In this document: positions 8,283 through 16,448 of the stretch, one piece after another
Numbering within the stretch: the stretch's first letter is position 1
Layout of the letters: each line of letters starts with the position of its first letter
Source: Streptomyces sp. ST2-7A
GTDB lineage: Bacteria > Actinomycetota > Actinomycetes > Streptomycetales > Streptomycetaceae
Direction of reading: 5' to 3'
NCBI RefSeq assembly: GCF_021390475.1
Contig: NZ_JAJUWS010000053.1
Span: forward strand, 1-44,799
DNA: 44,799 nt
Program-made: the position numbers and the translations under genes
The notes under the pieces: generated by a model
Databases searched by the model: none
Seen by the model: the letters and a program-made list of their open reading frames with translations, nothing else
What the model was told of the DNA's origin: nothing

Positions 8283-10505
8283 TCAGCTCTCCCCATCTCC
8301 CACCCGGTCGGCCCGCAGCAGCACCAGCCGTTCGGGGAAGAGCACCGGGGCCCGCACCCCCACCCGCTCCAGCGTCCGCCCGGACAGGACGACCCCCTCC
8401 GGGGTCCACCACGGCAGTGGCTTGCCCCACCGGGCGGCGTTGCCGTCGGGCACGTCACCCGGAGGCTGTGGTCGGACCCGGTAGCGGACGGCCGGGTCCA
8501 GCCCCGGCAGCCGGACCGGGCCGGGTGGGTACTGCTCGCTCGACGCGAGGGCCACCAGCGAGTACAGCGCCCGTGAGCCGTCCCGCGCGACGACCCCGTG
8601 CAGCCGGAAGGCCGGATCGGGGAGATCGGCGTGGACGGCGGTCCCGGTGTGCAACAGGTCGCGGTTCTCCTTGAAGAGGGCGACCCACTCGGCCAGGCGC
8701 TCCCGCTCCGCCGGGGACGCGGCGGTCAGGTCCCACTCGACGCCGAAGTGGCCGAAGAGCGCGGTGCCCGCCCGGAAGTCCAGCGGGTGGCGGCGGTCGG
8801 TGGTGTGGCACAGTTCGGCCCCCACGTGGGTTCCCATGAGTTCGAGTGGGATGAGGGCGTTGGTCCACCGCTGGATCCCCTGCCGTTCCAGGGCGTCGAT
8901 GCAGTCCGAGGTCCACACCCGGTCGGCGCGCTCCAGGATGCCCAGGTCCACCCGGCCGCCGCCGGAGGAACAGGACTCGATCTCCAGGTCCGGGTGTCGC
9001 CGGCGCACTTCGTCCATCAACCGGTAGACGGCCAGGGTCTGCGCGTGCGTGCCGGCCCGCCCGGTGGGAGGCCGGCCGGCCTCCACCAGGTCCCGGTTGT
9101 GGTCCCACTTCAGGTAGGCGATGGGGTGGTCGGTCAGCAGGGCGTCCAACCGGCCGAGAATGTGGTCGAACGCCTCCGGACGGGTGAGGTCGAGCACCTG
9201 CTGGTGCCGGGCGGGGCCGGGCAGCCGACCGGCGGTGGACATGATCCAGTCGGGGTGGGCGCGGGCCAGGTCGGAGTCCTCGTTGACCATCTCCGGCTCC
9301 ACCCACAGCCCGAACTCCATGCCCAGGCCGGTGACGTGGTCGATCAGTGGGCCCAGACCGTCGGGCCAGACCTCCTCGGAGACGTACCAGTCGCCCAGCG
9401 CCCGCCGGTCGTCGCGCCGGCCGCCGAACCAGCCGTCGTCCAGCACGAAGCGTTCGGCGCCGATCCCGGCGGCGGCGTCGGCCAGCGCGGTGAGGCGGTC
9501 GAGGTCGTGGTCGAAGTAGACGGCCTCCCAGGTGTTGACCACCACCGGGCGGGGGCGGGAGGGGTGGTGCGGCCGGGCCCGCATCCAGCGGTGCAGCCGG
9601 TCGGACACCTCGTCCAACCCGATGCCGTACGAGGCGAACCGCCAGGGGGTGGTGTAGGAGCCGCCCGGCTCGAGGATCCCCTCCCCGGAGAGCAGCAGTT
9701 CCCCCGAACCGAGCAGCGAGATCGAGTGGAAGGTGCGCTCGGCGAAGGTGCGGTGGTTGCCGGACCACGCGGTGTGGATCGCGTGGATCTCCCCGGAGCG
9801 GTTGCCGAAGCCGGCGGTTCCGGCGGCGAGCAGGTGGACGCTGTCGTAGCCGGTCCGGCCGGTGCGGTTCTCCCGGGTCCGCAGGCCGTGGGTGAAGGCG
9901 GTGCGCTGCGGGCCGCGCTCGCGCAGGTGGTGACCGGTGAAGTCGAGGAGTTCCACCGCCTCGGCCGGGACGGGGAGGACGAGGTGGAGTGCCTCCAGGG
10001 TGAAGGGGGATCGCGCGGTGTTGGTCAGCACGGCGCGTTGGCGCACCACGCCCTGCGGCGTCAGTTCGACGGTCAGCTCCAGGTCCAGTTCGGCGACCGG
10101 GTCACCGGCCCGCACGGTCACCGTTCCGCCACCCTCCCCCTCCGCCGTGCCGCTCTCCACGTCGATCGAGCGGGTGCGGAAGGCGGTGGAGAAGTCGGTG
10201 CCGCCGGCGCGGTGACCGATCAGGCCGGGGGTGCCCAGCCAGCCGGCGGACTGCTCGGGCAGTACCGACACCTCGACCGCCTCGTCGGTGGAGAAGCCGA
10301 TCGCCTGCGGGCGCAGCGCCAGGCGCAGGGCCACGGCGTCGGCCGGGTCCAGGGGGCCGGGGTCGGCGCCCCAGTGCAGCACCCGGGGGAGGGTGCCACC
10401 CCCGGTGTCGAGGACCAGGCCCACCCCGTCGGCGCGCAGGACGACGATTCCGTCGGCCGACGGGGCGGCCGGGGGGAGGGGGCGCGGGGACGGAGAGGGG
10501 GTCAC
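8283..10505 (-). CDS. Alpha-galactosidase, GH36
   Basis: Cytoplasmic retaining alpha-galactosidase of about 740 residues, with no signal peptide. The N-terminal beta-sandwich is followed by the catalytic barrel. The nucleophile aspartate sits in LKWDHNRD near residue 466. The SCSSGGGRVDLGI substrate-binding motif comes next, and the acid/base aspartate is in RVWTSDCID near 532. Family signatures VVNTWEAVYFDHD and FVLDDGWFGGRRDD are also clear. I chose GTG 10505 because GGGAG lies about eight bases before it and sequence sense begins there; the frame stays open to an ATG at 10619. It would remove galactose side groups from imported galactomanno-oligosaccharides before beta-mannosidase acts. 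It is divergent from the beta-mannosidase gene, and the shared control region is about 250 bp. Confidence 0.93.
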   Translation of the reverse strand: MTPSPSPRPLPPAAPSADGIVVLRADGVGLVLDTGGGTLPRVLHWGADPGPLDPADAVALRLALRPQAIGFSTDEAVEVSVLPEQSAGWLGTPGLIGHRAGGTDFSTAFRTRSIDVESGTAEGEGGGTVTVRAGDPVAELDLELTVELTPQGVVRQRAVLTNTARSPFTLEALHLVLPVPAEAVELLDFTGHHLRERGPQRTAFTHGLRTRENRTGRTGYDSVHLLAAGTAGFGNRSGEIHAIHTAWSGNHRTFAERTFHSISLLGSGELLLSGEGILEPGGSYTTPWRFASYGIGLDEVSDRLHRWMRARPHHPSRPRPVVVNTWEAVYFDHDLDRLTALADAAAGIGAERFVLDDGWFGGRRDDRRALGDWYVSEEVWPDGLGPLIDHVTGLGMEFGLWVEPEMVNEDSDLARAHPDWIMSTAGRLPGPARHQQVLDLTRPEAFDHILGRLDALLTDHPIAYLKWDHNRDLVEAGRPPTGRAGTHAQTLAVYRLMDEVRRRHPDLEIESCSSGGGRVDLGILERADRVWTSDCIDALERQGIQRWTNALIPLELMGTHVGAELCHTTDRRHPLDFRAGTALFGHFGVEWDLTAASPAERERLAEWVALFKENRDLLHTGTAVHADLPDPAFRLHGVVARDGSRALYSLVALASSEQYPPGPVRLPGLDPAVRYRVRPQPPGDVPDGNAARWGKPLPWWTPEGVVLSGRTLERVGVRAPVLFPERLVLLRADRVGDGES

Positions 10506-10661
10506 GGGGCGGCTCCCGGTGGAGAGGGGCGGAGAGGTGCCGACGAGTCGGGTGCGAACACGGACAGCCGGAGTGAACTGGTGGCTCCCGGCGGTTGGTG
10601 GGGAATTCCGTGTGGCCACTCGACCCGGGATATCGGAGGTGGGGGGACGGACACAAGGATG

Positions 10662-10690
10662 TTGACTTAGTTAATTCAGTTGAGTAAGAA
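10662..10690 (+). promoter_or_regulatory. Vegetative promoter of the beta-mannosidase operon with embedded operator
   Basis: TTGACT at 10662-10667 and TAAGAA at 10685-10690 are 17 bases apart. The spacer is covered by an imperfect 23-bp inverted repeat (10666-10688) in which 8 of 11 pairs match, pattern CTTAnTnAAnTCA / TTnAnTAAG. A repressor bound here would block RNA polymerase. The ROK or a LacI-type protein are candidates. Confidence 0.6.
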
Positions 10691-10693
10691 TCA

Positions 10694-10724
10694 GGAGGCT
10701 TGTCGAAGGTGCTTCGACGCCTCC
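10694..10724 (+). promoter_or_regulatory. Leader hairpin at the predicted 5' end of the beta-mannosidase mRNA
   Basis: GGAGGC pairs with GCCTCC and, after a two-base bulge, GTCGAAG pairs with CTTCGAC around a GTG loop. That gives 13 pairs, starting within a few bases of the predicted transcription start. It could stabilise the mRNA or form part of a control element. Confidence 0.45.
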
Positions 10725-10761
10725 CGCCCCGGCCCGGTCGACCCGATCGAGGAGTACCCGT

Positions 10762-13278
10762 ATGAAGCGAACGACCCTGCACGACGGCTGGTCCCTGACG
10801 GTGGAGGGGGACGGTGTCCCCGCGGACCTCGTCGGGCGCACCGTGCCGGCGGTGGTGCCGGGTTCCTCGCACCTCGACTTGCTCGCCGCCGGCCTCATCC
10901 CCGACCCCTACCTCGACCTCAACGAGACCGCGCTGCGCTGGGCCCACCGGGCCCGCTGGCGCTACGTCACCGCCTTCGGGGCCGAACCTGCCGCGCCGGG
11001 GGAGCGCGTGGACCTGGTCTTCGACGGACTGGACACCGTCGCCGGGATCCTCCTCAACGGCCGTCCCGTCGCCCGCTCGGTCAACATGCACCGCTCGGTG
11101 CGCGTCGACCTCCGGAACCGACTCGCCCCCGCCGGCGACGGCCGCCCCGGCGTCAACGAGCTGGTCGTCGCCCTCGAATCGGCCCTGGAGTACGCCGAGG
11201 GGATCGAGAAGGAGGTGGGCGCCCGTCCCCGCGCCTATCCCCACCCCTTCAACGCCGTGCGCAAGATGGCCTGTTCCTTCGGCTGGGACTGGGGACCGGA
11301 CCTGCAGACCGCCGGCATCTGGAAGCCGGTCCGCCTGGAACGCTGGCACACCGCCCGCATCGCCTCCCTGCGCCCGCTGGTCTCCGTCGCCCCCGACGGC
11401 ACCGGCGGCGTCGACGTGCACGTGGACATCGAGCGCGCCGATCCGGTCGACCGCCGGGAACTGGTGCTGACCGCCCGGGTGGGGGACCGGGAACAGCGGC
11501 TCGTCGTCCCCGCCGGAGCCGACACCGCGAGCGTGCGGGTCGAGGTGCCCGACGCCCGACTGTGGTGGCCCGCCGGATACGGCGACCACCCGCTGTACGA
11601 CCTCGAGGTCGCCCTCGGCGCCCCCGGCCGGGACGCCCCCCTGGACGTCGCCCACCGCCGGATCGGGTTCCGCACCGTCACCGTGGACACCGCCCCCGAC
11701 GAGCACGGAACCCCCTTCACCGTGGCGGTCAACGGCGTCCCGATCTTCGTCAAGGGGGCCAACTGGATCCCCGACGACCACTTCCTCACCCGGATCACCC
11801 GCGACCGCCTGGCCCACCGGGTGGACCGGGCACTGGGCGCCCACATGAACATGCTCCGGGTGTGGGGCGGCGGCATCTACGAGACCGAGGACTTCTACGA
11901 CGTCTGCGACGAACGAGGGATGCTCGTCTGGCAGGACTTCCCCTTCGCCTGCGCCGCCTATGCCGAGGAGGAGCCACTGTGGGGCGAGGTGGAGGCCGAG
12001 GCGAGGGAGAACGTGGCCAGGCTCTCCTCCCACCCCTCCCTCGCGCTGTGGAACGGCGCGAACGAGAACATGTGGGGATGGCGCGACTGGGGTTGGCGGG
12101 AGGAGCGGGGTGACCGGAGCTGGGGGCTGCGGTACTACACCGAACTGCTGCCGGCGGTGGTCCGCGAGCTGGACCCCACCCGGTTCTACGCCGAGAACAG
12201 CCCGTACAACCCGGGTCGTCCCGTCGACGGAACCCACCCCAACGACGAGGACCACGGCACCCGGCACGAGTGGGAGGTCTGGAACCGGATCGACCAGACC
12301 GCCTACCGGGATCACGTTCCCCGCTTCTGCTCCGAGTTCGGCTTCCAGGGCCCGCCCACCTGGACCACCCTGCGACGGGCCGTCCGCGACGACCCCCTGA
12401 CCCCGACCTCCCCCGCCTTCCTGCTCCACCAGAAGGCCGAGGACGGCAACGCCAAACTGGAGCGCGGCCTGGCCCCGCGCCTGCCCGTGCCCCGGGACTT
12501 CGCCGACTGGCACTGGGCCACCCAACTCAACCAGGCCCGGGCGGTGGCCCTCGGCGTGGAGCACTTCCGTTCCCGGTGGCCCCGCACCGCCGGCTCCCTG
12601 GTGTGGCAGCTCAACGACTGCTGGCCGGTCACCTCCTGGGCCGCGATCGACGGCGACGGACGCCTCAAGCCGTTGTGGTACGGGCTGCGCCACGCCCACG
12701 CCCCCCGCCTGCTGACCGTCCAACCGCGCGACGGCCGACCGGCCCTGATCGCGGTCAACGACACCGACCGCCCGTGGACCGGCGCGCTCACCGCGCGGCG
12801 GATCGACTTCCGCGCCGGCGAGGAGCGTGGGGGCGGCACGGTCGGACTGGACGTCCCGGCCCGCTCGGTGCGGCAGTACCATCTTGCGGACTCCCTGATC
12901 ACCCCGGACGCCGCACAGGAGGAACTGCTCGTGATGACGGCGGAGGACGGCACCCGGGTCGTGCACCCCTTCCTCGAGGACCTCGACCTGGCCCTGGACC
13001 CCGACCCCGTGGAGGCCCGGGCCGTCGCCGAACCCGGCGGCTACCGGGTGGAGGTCCGCGCCCGGGCGCTGGCCCGGGACGTGGCGCTGCTGGTGGACCG
13101 GGCCGCCCCCGACGCGGAGGTGGACGATATGCTGGTGACGCTGCTCCCCGGCGAGACCCGCGACTTCCGGGTGCGCACCGGTGCCGATATCGATCCGGCC
13201 GTCCTGACCCGCCGCCCCGTGCTGCGCACCGCCAACGACCTCTTCCGGGACCGACCCGGAACCGGTGACGGAACGTGA
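10762..13278 (+). CDS. Beta-mannosidase, GH2
   Basis: Cytoplasmic exo-acting beta-mannosidase of 838 residues, the usual size for GH2 mannosidases, without a signal peptide. The N-terminal jelly-roll holds the typical EYAEGIEKEVG and FGWDWGPDLQTAGIWKPV stretches. The catalytic barrel carries the acid/base glutamate in WNGANENMWG (near residue 435) and the nucleophile glutamate in FCSEFGFQG (near 525). VWQLNDCWPVTSWA near 615 is another family signature. The ATG at 10762 has GAGGAG seven bases upstream. It would release mannose from the non-reducing end of imported manno-oligosaccharides. Its stop overlaps the next gene by four bases (GTGA). Confidence 0.94.
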   Translation: MKRTTLHDGWSLTVEGDGVPADLVGRTVPAVVPGSSHLDLLAAGLIPDPYLDLNETALRWAHRARWRYVTAFGAEPAAPGERVDLVFDGLDTVAGILLNGRPVARSVNMHRSVRVDLRNRLAPAGDGRPGVNELVVALESALEYAEGIEKEVGARPRAYPHPFNAVRKMACSFGWDWGPDLQTAGIWKPVRLERWHTARIASLRPLVSVAPDGTGGVDVHVDIERADPVDRRELVLTARVGDREQRLVVPAGADTASVRVEVPDARLWWPAGYGDHPLYDLEVALGAPGRDAPLDVAHRRIGFRTVTVDTAPDEHGTPFTVAVNGVPIFVKGANWIPDDHFLTRITRDRLAHRVDRALGAHMNMLRVWGGGIYETEDFYDVCDERGMLVWQDFPFACAAYAEEEPLWGEVEAEARENVARLSSHPSLALWNGANENMWGWRDWGWREERGDRSWGLRYYTELLPAVVRELDPTRFYAENSPYNPGRPVDGTHPNDEDHGTRHEWEVWNRIDQTAYRDHVPRFCSEFGFQGPPTWTTLRRAVRDDPLTPTSPAFLLHQKAEDGNAKLERGLAPRLPVPRDFADWHWATQLNQARAVALGVEHFRSRWPRTAGSLVWQLNDCWPVTSWAAIDGDGRLKPLWYGLRHAHAPRLLTVQPRDGRPALIAVNDTDRPWTGALTARRIDFRAGEERGGGTVGLDVPARSVRQYHLADSLITPDAAQEELLVMTAEDGTRVVHPFLEDLDLALDPDPVEARAVAEPGGYRVEVRARALARDVALLVDRAAPDAEVDDMLVTLLPGETRDFRVRTGADIDPAVLTRRPVLRTANDLFRDRPGTGDGT

Positions 13279-14240
13279 ACCCCCCGCGCGCCGGTCGGAC
13301 CGCCGGCCCGGCCGACGCCCCCGCCCCGGCGGCGGACCCCGCCTCCCGGCGTGCCGGGTCGGTGGGGGAGCGCGCCGACGGTCCGCCCGACCACCGCCCC
13401 TCGCCGGGGGCGGTCGGACTGGTGTTGGCCCGGCCTGCCCGGCTGCTGGGCGTCGAACCCTTCTTCATGGAGTTCATCGCCGGCATCGAGGAGCGCCTGG
13501 CCGAACACGACCTGTCGGTCCTGCTGCACGTCGTCCCCCACCACCAGGCGGAGATCGCCGCCTACCGCCGCTGGGCGGCCCGTGGTCTGGTGGACGCCGT
13601 GGCGCTGGTCAACCCCGCCGTCGGGGACCGACGCCCGCGGGTCCTGGCCGAACTGGGCCTGCCCGCCGTGATCGTGGGGAACCCGGAGGGCGCCACCGAC
13701 ACACCGGCCGTGCGCACCGACGAGTCGGGCCCCGTCCGCGACGCCCTCGCCCGACTCCTGGAGCTGGGGCACCGGCGCATCGCCCGGGTCGGCGGCCCGG
13801 CCGACCTCCTGCACACCGTCGCCCGCACCCGCGCCCTGCGCGAGGGGTGCCGGGAGGCCGGGATCGAGCCGGTCGTGGTCGAGGGGGACTACTCCGACGA
13901 GGCCGGGGCCCGACTCACCGCCCGACTGCTCGCCGCGCCGGAGCCGCCCACCGCCATCCTGTACGACAACGACGTGATGGCGGTGGCCGGGCTGGAGGCG
14001 GCCGGGGCGGCCGGTTTCGCCGTTCCCGACCGGCTCTCCCTGCTGGCCTGGGACGACTCCCCGATGTGCCGGCTGGCCTCCCCGCCGCTGACCACCATGA
14101 GCGTGGACGTGCACCGGTTCGGTTCCCTGGTCGCCGACACCCTCCTGGAATTGGTGGCGGGCCGGCCCGCCACGCCCCGGGAGTCCCCGGCGGCCCGGTG
14201 GGTGCGGCGCGGAAGCACGGGGCCCGCCCCGACGGACTGA
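13275..14240 (+). CDS. LacI-type sugar sensor domain protein lacking the DNA-binding domain
   Basis: This 321-residue protein matches the periplasmic-binding-fold effector domain of LacI/GalR regulators. VGLVL opens the domain, RIARVGGPADLLHTVARTRALREG and PTAILYDNDVMAVAGLEA lie in the middle, and LSLLAWDDSPMCRLASPPLTTMSVD and RWVRRGSTGPAP close it. The ~45 residues before the sensor are Pro/Ala/Arg-rich and contain no helix-turn-helix; the normal TxxDVAxxAGVSxxTVSR motif is absent. I found no such motif in the other frames nearby. There is no signal peptide, so it should be cytoplasmic. GTG 13275 overlaps the beta-mannosidase stop, so synthesis is probably coupled. It may bind a sugar and modulate a partner regulator, but it cannot bind DNA in the standard LacI manner. 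Family certain, role unknown. Confidence 0.8.
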   Translation: MNPPRAGRTAGPADAPAPAADPASRRAGSVGERADGPPDHRPSPGAVGLVLARPARLLGVEPFFMEFIAGIEERLAEHDLSVLLHVVPHHQAEIAAYRRWAARGLVDAVALVNPAVGDRRPRVLAELGLPAVIVGNPEGATDTPAVRTDESGPVRDALARLLELGHRRIARVGGPADLLHTVARTRALREGCREAGIEPVVVEGDYSDEAGARLTARLLAAPEPPTAILYDNDVMAVAGLEAAGAAGFAVPDRLSLLAWDDSPMCRLASPPLTTMSVDVHRFGSLVADTLLELVAGRPATPRESPAARWVRRGSTGPAPTD

Positions 14241-14303
14241 ACCGTCCACCGGTCCTGCACCCTGCCGGGGCCGAGCGCCGGTCCCCACCGGTGCGGTCCC
14301 CGG

Positions 14304-15644
14304 TCAGCCCTCGATGTCGACGCCGTGCGCGCGGAGCAACTCGACCGGGCCGTGGTCGTGTCCCTGCCCCACGGCCCGACAGCGCCAGCCCGTCCCGCGG
14401 CGGTAGATCTCCGCCAGGACGAGGACGCGCTCGGAGTCGGCGGCGTCCAGGGTCGCGCGCAGCAGCGGCACCCCGGTCGCGGTGTCCCCGAGCGAGATCT
14501 CGATCGCGCCGACCTCGCCGAACGTGGCCCCGCCGTCCACGGCGGCCGCGACGACCAGCCGTCGGGCCTCCGCCGTCAGGCCCTCCGGTACCACCGTGAC
14601 CGACTGCTCGACCGGACCGTCCACGGCCAACCGCACCGAACCCCCCGGATTCTCCGGGGCGTTCCAGAAGACCAGGTCCTCGTCCCGGCGGACCCGGCCC
14701 GTGTCGTCCACGATCAGTACCATGACATCGACCCCGACCGCCGGCCCTCCCGTTCCCTCGGCCTCCGGGAGGGCCCGGGAGGCCACGAGTGTCCACGAGG
14801 TGTCGGGCAGCGTGCGCGGCAGATCGATCACCCCTCCCCGGGGCAGCACCACGGCCGGATCCACCGGGCGTCCGCCCGGTCCGGCGGGCAGCGGCGCCGG
14901 TACGCCGCCGGAGGACAGGGCCGCGGGCGACAGTCGTTCCGGGGTGTGCACGGGCAACTCCAGCGCGGCCACCCGGGTCATGCGGCGGTCCCCCTCCCCG
15001 CCCGGCAGCAGCAGGACGTCCGTGACGCTCCCGGTGAGATTGACCGCCGCGGACCCGCCGAGTTCGACGACCCGGCCCCGGGCCGCGACCGCCTGCGGAT
15101 GGTTGCCACCGATCACCAACACGCGCCGCCCCCGCAGCGGCTTCGTCGTCCCGGTGGGTCGGCCCGCCGCGGGGGCCGTCGGAGGGGGGACGTCTCCCGA
15201 CGGGGAGCCGTCGGGAGACGCGGTGGTGACCCGTGACGGCTCGGGGTCATCGGCCCGGGCGTTCGGGACCGCCGCCGGCACGGGGGAGAGGGCATCGGCC
15301 GGGACCGCCGGGACGGCGGAGGCGTCCGGCGTGTTCGCGTCCGAACCGGCCCTCGCGTCGGTGTCCGTGCCCGGGTCGGTGTCCGTGCCGGCCGTTCCCG
15401 TGCCCGCCCTCGGCGTTCCCGGCCGCACGTCCCCGAGCATGCGCAGGAAGACCGCCTCGTCGACCATCGGTACCCCCTCGGCCCGGGCGCGGCGGGCCTT
15501 GCCCGTGGTCGCCGCCGGGTCGTCGCAGACCACCAGCGAGGTCCGTCGGCTCACCGAGTTCATCACGTGCAGGCCCGCCGCGGTCGCCGAGCGGGTCAAC
15601 TCCGCCCGCTCGGTGACCGTCGCGCCGGTGAAGACCACCTTCAT
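14304..15644 (-). CDS. BRCT-TerD part of a frameshifted exonuclease-BRCT-TerD protein
   Basis: From the ATG at 15644 the frame gives 446 residues. A BRCT-like domain comes first (MKVVFTGATVTERAELTRSA, about residues 1-75), then a Thr/Asp/Pro/Ala-rich linker, a second BRCT-like segment (about 170-240), and a C-terminal TerD domain (about 265-445, with DVMVLIVDDTGRVRRDEDLV and FGEVGAIEISLGD). Sense continues upstream of this ATG (ECAFLDPGRPEPGGPLVQG) to about 15710, where it should join the exonuclease reading in a different frame. TerD domains bind calcium and occur in stress and tellurite-resistance systems; the whole protein is probably a DNA-repair or stress factor. The ATG at 15644 lies inside a conserved-looking junction, so it is probably not the native start. 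Confidence 0.75.
   Translation of the reverse strand: MKVVFTGATVTERAELTRSATAAGLHVMNSVSRRTSLVVCDDPAATTGKARRARAEGVPMVDEAVFLRMLGDVRPGTPRAGTGTAGTDTDPGTDTDARAGSDANTPDASAVPAVPADALSPVPAAVPNARADDPEPSRVTTASPDGSPSGDVPPPTAPAAGRPTGTTKPLRGRRVLVIGGNHPQAVAARGRVVELGGSAAVNLTGSVTDVLLLPGGEGDRRMTRVAALELPVHTPERLSPAALSSGGVPAPLPAGPGGRPVDPAVVLPRGGVIDLPRTLPDTSWTLVASRALPEAEGTGGPAVGVDVMVLIVDDTGRVRRDEDLVFWNAPENPGGSVRLAVDGPVEQSVTVVPEGLTAEARRLVVAAAVDGGATFGEVGAIEISLGDTATGVPLLRATLDAADSERVLVLAEIYRRGTGWRCRAVGQGHDHGPVELLRAHGVDIEG
15191..15220. repeat. Intragenic 13-bp perfect inverted repeat
   Basis: Positions 15191-15203 are the exact reverse complement of 15208-15220, with a 4-base loop, inside the linker-coding part of the BRCT-TerD gene (peptide SPDGSPSGD). 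Confidence 0.5.
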
Positions 15645-16311
15645 CCCCTGGACCAGCGGTCCGCCGGGCTCCGGTCGGCCCGGGTCGAGGAACGCGCACT
15701 CCGCCCGGGGCGTCCTCGCCGGGCGGGACCACGGGGAGTTCCACCTCCGACGTCTCGGCCGCCGAGAGCGATCCGCGCAACACCCCCACCAGGGTGCGGG
15801 CGTCGTCCAGCGCGTCGTGCGGGTTCAACTGCCGAACGCCGTAGTGGGCCGCGAGGGTGGCCAGCCGCAGGTCGGAGGTGGGCGGCCCGATCCGACGGTT
15901 CAGCGCGAGGGTGCACATCCGGCGTTCCACCGGTGAGTCGATGCCCAACCGGGCGAACTCCTCGACCAGGAAACCGTGGTCGAAGTGGGCGTTGTGCGCG
16001 ACGAACACCCGACCGCGCAACAGTCCCGCCACCCGTTCGGCGACCGCGTCGAACGTCGGGGCGCCGTGCAGCCGCCGCCGGGTCAGACCGTGGACGTGGA
16101 CCGGGCCCGGGTCGCATCCGGGGTCGAGCAGGGTGGAGAACTCCTCCACCCGCTCCCCGTCGGGCCGCAGCACCACCACGGCCAGGGAGAGCACCCGGTG
16201 CTCCCGGGCTCGCAGACCCGAGGTCTCCACATCCACCACGGCCCATTCCGGGCGGGAGGAGGGGGAAGCGGGGGTGAACGGGGACACGACGGAGGAGGTG
16301 AGCGGGCTCAT
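15247..16311 (-). CDS. DEDDh 3'-5' exonuclease part of the frameshifted exonuclease-BRCT-TerD gene
   Basis: The N-terminal ~200 residues are a DnaQ/RNase T-type exonuclease. Exo I is WAVVDVETSG (D and E). GRVFVAHNAHFDHGFL carries the Exo II aspartate. HDALDDARTLVGVL holds the Exo III histidine and aspartate. Family sense runs from 16311 to about 15710 (VELPVVPPGEDAPGG). Beyond that the frame is nonsense until its formal stop at 15247, while the downstream BRCT-TerD sense lies in the frame one base away. A one-base insertion within about 15698-15712, in a run of C and G, would explain it. The start ATG 16311 has no clear ribosome site. The divergent neighbour is a PPOX-type gene. Confidence 0.7.
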   Translation of the reverse strand: MSPLTSSVVSPFTPASPSSRPEWAVVDVETSGLRAREHRVLSLAVVVLRPDGERVEEFSTLLDPGCDPGPVHVHGLTRRRLHGAPTFDAVAERVAGLLRGRVFVAHNAHFDHGFLVEEFARLGIDSPVERRMCTLALNRRIGPPTSDLRLATLAAHYGVRQLNPHDALDDARTLVGVLRGSLSAAETSEVELPVVPPGEDAPGGVRVPRPGPTGARRTAGPGDEGGLHRRDGHRAGGVDPLGDRGGPARDELGEPTDLAGGLRRPGGDHGQGPPRPGRGGTDGRRGGLPAHARGRAAGNAEGGHGNGRHGHRPGHGHRREGRFGREHAGRLRRPGGPGRCPLPRAGGGPERPGR

Positions 16312-16432
16312 GGCGGATCAGCATGCCGGTGCCGACCTCGCGTTTCAACCGATTCCGGGGAAGCCGGACACCCGTTCCCGTCCGGAGGGCCCCTCCCACC
16401 GCCCATCGGGGCGACGCCGCCGGTGGAACGCG

Positions 16433-16448
16433 TACCGTGGGGCCCATG
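16433..16448 (+). promoter_or_regulatory. Minus-10 element next to a probably leaderless start
   Basis: TACCGT at 16433-16438 ends seven bases before the ATG at 16446. No ribosome site is present, so the mRNA probably begins at the start codon. Confidence 0.5.

Larger units (their letters stand above)
10506..10761. promoter_or_regulatory. Divergent control region of GH36 and GH2 genes
   Basis: This 256-bp region separates the divergent alpha-galactosidase and beta-mannosidase genes. Its AT-rich core at 10660-10692 holds the plus-strand promoter and an imperfect operator-like repeat. On the minus strand, TTACTC followed after 17 bases by CAACAT could serve the GH36 gene from the same patch, so one bound repressor could silence both directions. 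Confidence 0.5.

Noticed and set aside
10102..12966. Minus-strand open frame of 954 codons across the beta-mannosidase gene
   Set aside because: It covers a gene with clear GH2 catalytic motifs on the other strand, has no family sense and lacks a ribosome site.
13041..14288. Possible HTH-containing regulator on the minus strand opposite the LacI-type gene
   Set aside because: The frame has no helix-turn-helix or other domain and is low-complexity, so it is a shadow of the sensor gene.
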